From Clostridiaceae bacterium (GTDB taxonomy: Bacteria; Bacillota_A; Clostridia; Acetivibrionales; Acetivibrionaceae), in NCBI GenBank assembly GCA_012513545.1, contig JAAZCB010000827.1, positions 1-7,489 on the forward strand: DNA of 7,489 nt, written 5' to 3'. This document shows, piece by piece, positions 7,039-7,489 of this stretch; position 1 is the stretch's first letter, and the number at the start of each line of letters is the position of its first letter. Below the pieces are notes generated by a model. The model was given only the letters and a program-made list of their open reading frames with translations. It was not told the DNA's origin and did not search any database. The position numbers and the translations under genes were made by a program.

Positions 7039-7093
7039 AAGATCATTTTTGTTTACCAGTGTTTTATATAACTAATCTATAATTTGCATTACT

Positions 7094-7489
7094 ATGGCTA
7101 AAATTTATTATGTAGGCGACTGGGCTGTACTTACAGGACCCACATTTGCAGAATCTCCCTTCCAGTTTGCACCGAAAGGTCTTGAGATATTCAACTATGG
7201 GAAATGGCTTAAAGATGCACTGGAGTCAGATGGAAAGCATCAGGTCAATTCTGTTCCGAGCTGGGATTTCTATAAGCTGGGACCCGGGGAATATGAAAAA
7301 ATTCTGGATGAGTATGATGTCATTATTTTCAGTGATGTTGAAGGAAAGCTTTTTCAACTGGCTCCTGACTTTTTTATTCGTGAGGAGTTTGGCAAAAAAG
7401 TACTGGTTTACCCCGACAGGGTAAGATTAACCAATGAAGCTGTAGCAGCAGGCAAAGGATTGATGATGCTTGGCGGATGGTACTCATTC
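7094..7489 (+). CDS. GATase1-like family protein (PF07090-type), 5' part only
   Basis: The first 132 codons are visible and the gene runs off the right edge. The start ATG at 7094 gives MAKIYYVGDWAVLTGP, the expected N-terminal beta-strand of this family, with no signal peptide, so the product is probably cytoplasmic. Further hallmarks are SPFQFAPKGLEIFNYGKWL (21-39), the conserved VPSWDFY (54-60), a DEYDVIIFSDVEG strand and turn (72-84), and LMMLGGWYSF (123-132) at the break. These match the uncharacterised glutamine-amidotransferase-like (class I GATase fold) proteins of about 250 residues. The visible part contains no cysteine; whether a nucleophile is present depends on the missing half. 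True amidotransferase activity has not been established for this family, so the name describes fold only. It is divergent from the acyl-CoA synthetase gene. Confidence 0.8.
   Translation, partial: MAKIYYVGDWAVLTGPTFAESPFQFAPKGLEIFNYGKWLKDALESDGKHQVNSVPSWDFYKLGPGEYEKILDEYDVIIFSDVEGKLFQLAPDFFIREEFGKKVLVYPDRVRLTNEAVAAGKGLMMLGGWYSF

Larger units (their letters stand above)
6521..7093. other. Divergent intergenic region between acyl-CoA synthetase and GATase-like genes
   Basis: This 573-bp stretch separates two outward-facing genes and should contain the promoters for both. It is strongly AT-rich around 6530-6780. It holds overlapping promoter-like elements near 6707-6734, a direct repeat AGACTGAT (6791-6798 and 6807-6814, 16-bp period), and a doubtful small ORF (6826-7038). 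No tRNA, rRNA, CRISPR or transposon end was recognised. Just upstream of the plus-strand gene, TATAATTTG (7078-7086) resembles the Bacteroidetes -7 box but has one base too many and lies only 7 bp from the ATG, so it is not called a promoter. Confidence 0.6.

Noticed and set aside
7146..7424. Plus-strand ORF of 92 codons beginning MQNLPSSLHRKVLRYSTMGN
   Set aside because: It lies within the GATase-like gene in another frame. The frame starting at 7094 carries the conserved family motifs.

Overview
The window looks like chromosomal DNA from a member of the Bacteroidota, most likely a Bacteroidales-type organism. The sequence is AT-rich. Exported proteins are abundant and carry lipobox or Sec signal peptides. 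Shine-Dalgarno sequences are essentially absent, and the small outer-membrane barrels end in aromatic residues. The genus cannot be named from the sequence alone.

Layout: positions 4384 down to 1 on the minus strand hold a tightly packed run of five genes that all encode exported envelope proteins. In transcription order they are an FN3-like plus kelch-like lipoprotein (4384-3215), a small outer-membrane beta-barrel (3225-2524), an exported WD40 beta-propeller (2513-1485), a two-part protein ending in an outer-membrane barrel (1464-325), and an IPT/TIG lipoprotein cut by the window edge (322-1). Junctions are an 11-bp overlap and gaps of 10, 20 and 2 bp, so this is almost certainly one operon. 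The set combines two propellers, two barrels, two lipoproteins and Ig-like domains, with no SusC/SusD pair, protease or known secretion component visible. It looks like an envelope or surface assembly module of unknown function.

Upstream of the operon, 4385-4753 is a 369-bp gap. It holds a terminator-like hairpin and a short stop-bounded stretch whose translation resembles the N-terminal domain of GH97 alpha-glycosidases (SusB-like), probably a gene relic. Next comes a complete long-chain acyl-CoA synthetase gene on the minus strand (6520-4754) with all expected adenylation motifs.

A 573-bp divergent intergenic region (6521-7093) follows. It holds a textbook TTGACA-N16-TATAAT element on the plus strand, overlapped on the minus strand by an exact Bacteroidetes -7 motif, and a possible decayed small exported ORF. 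The window ends in the first 132 codons of a plus-strand gene for a GATase1-like (PF07090-type) protein.

Functional links between the acyl-CoA synthetase, the GATase-like gene and the envelope operon are not evident. The operon is the most interesting part of the window.
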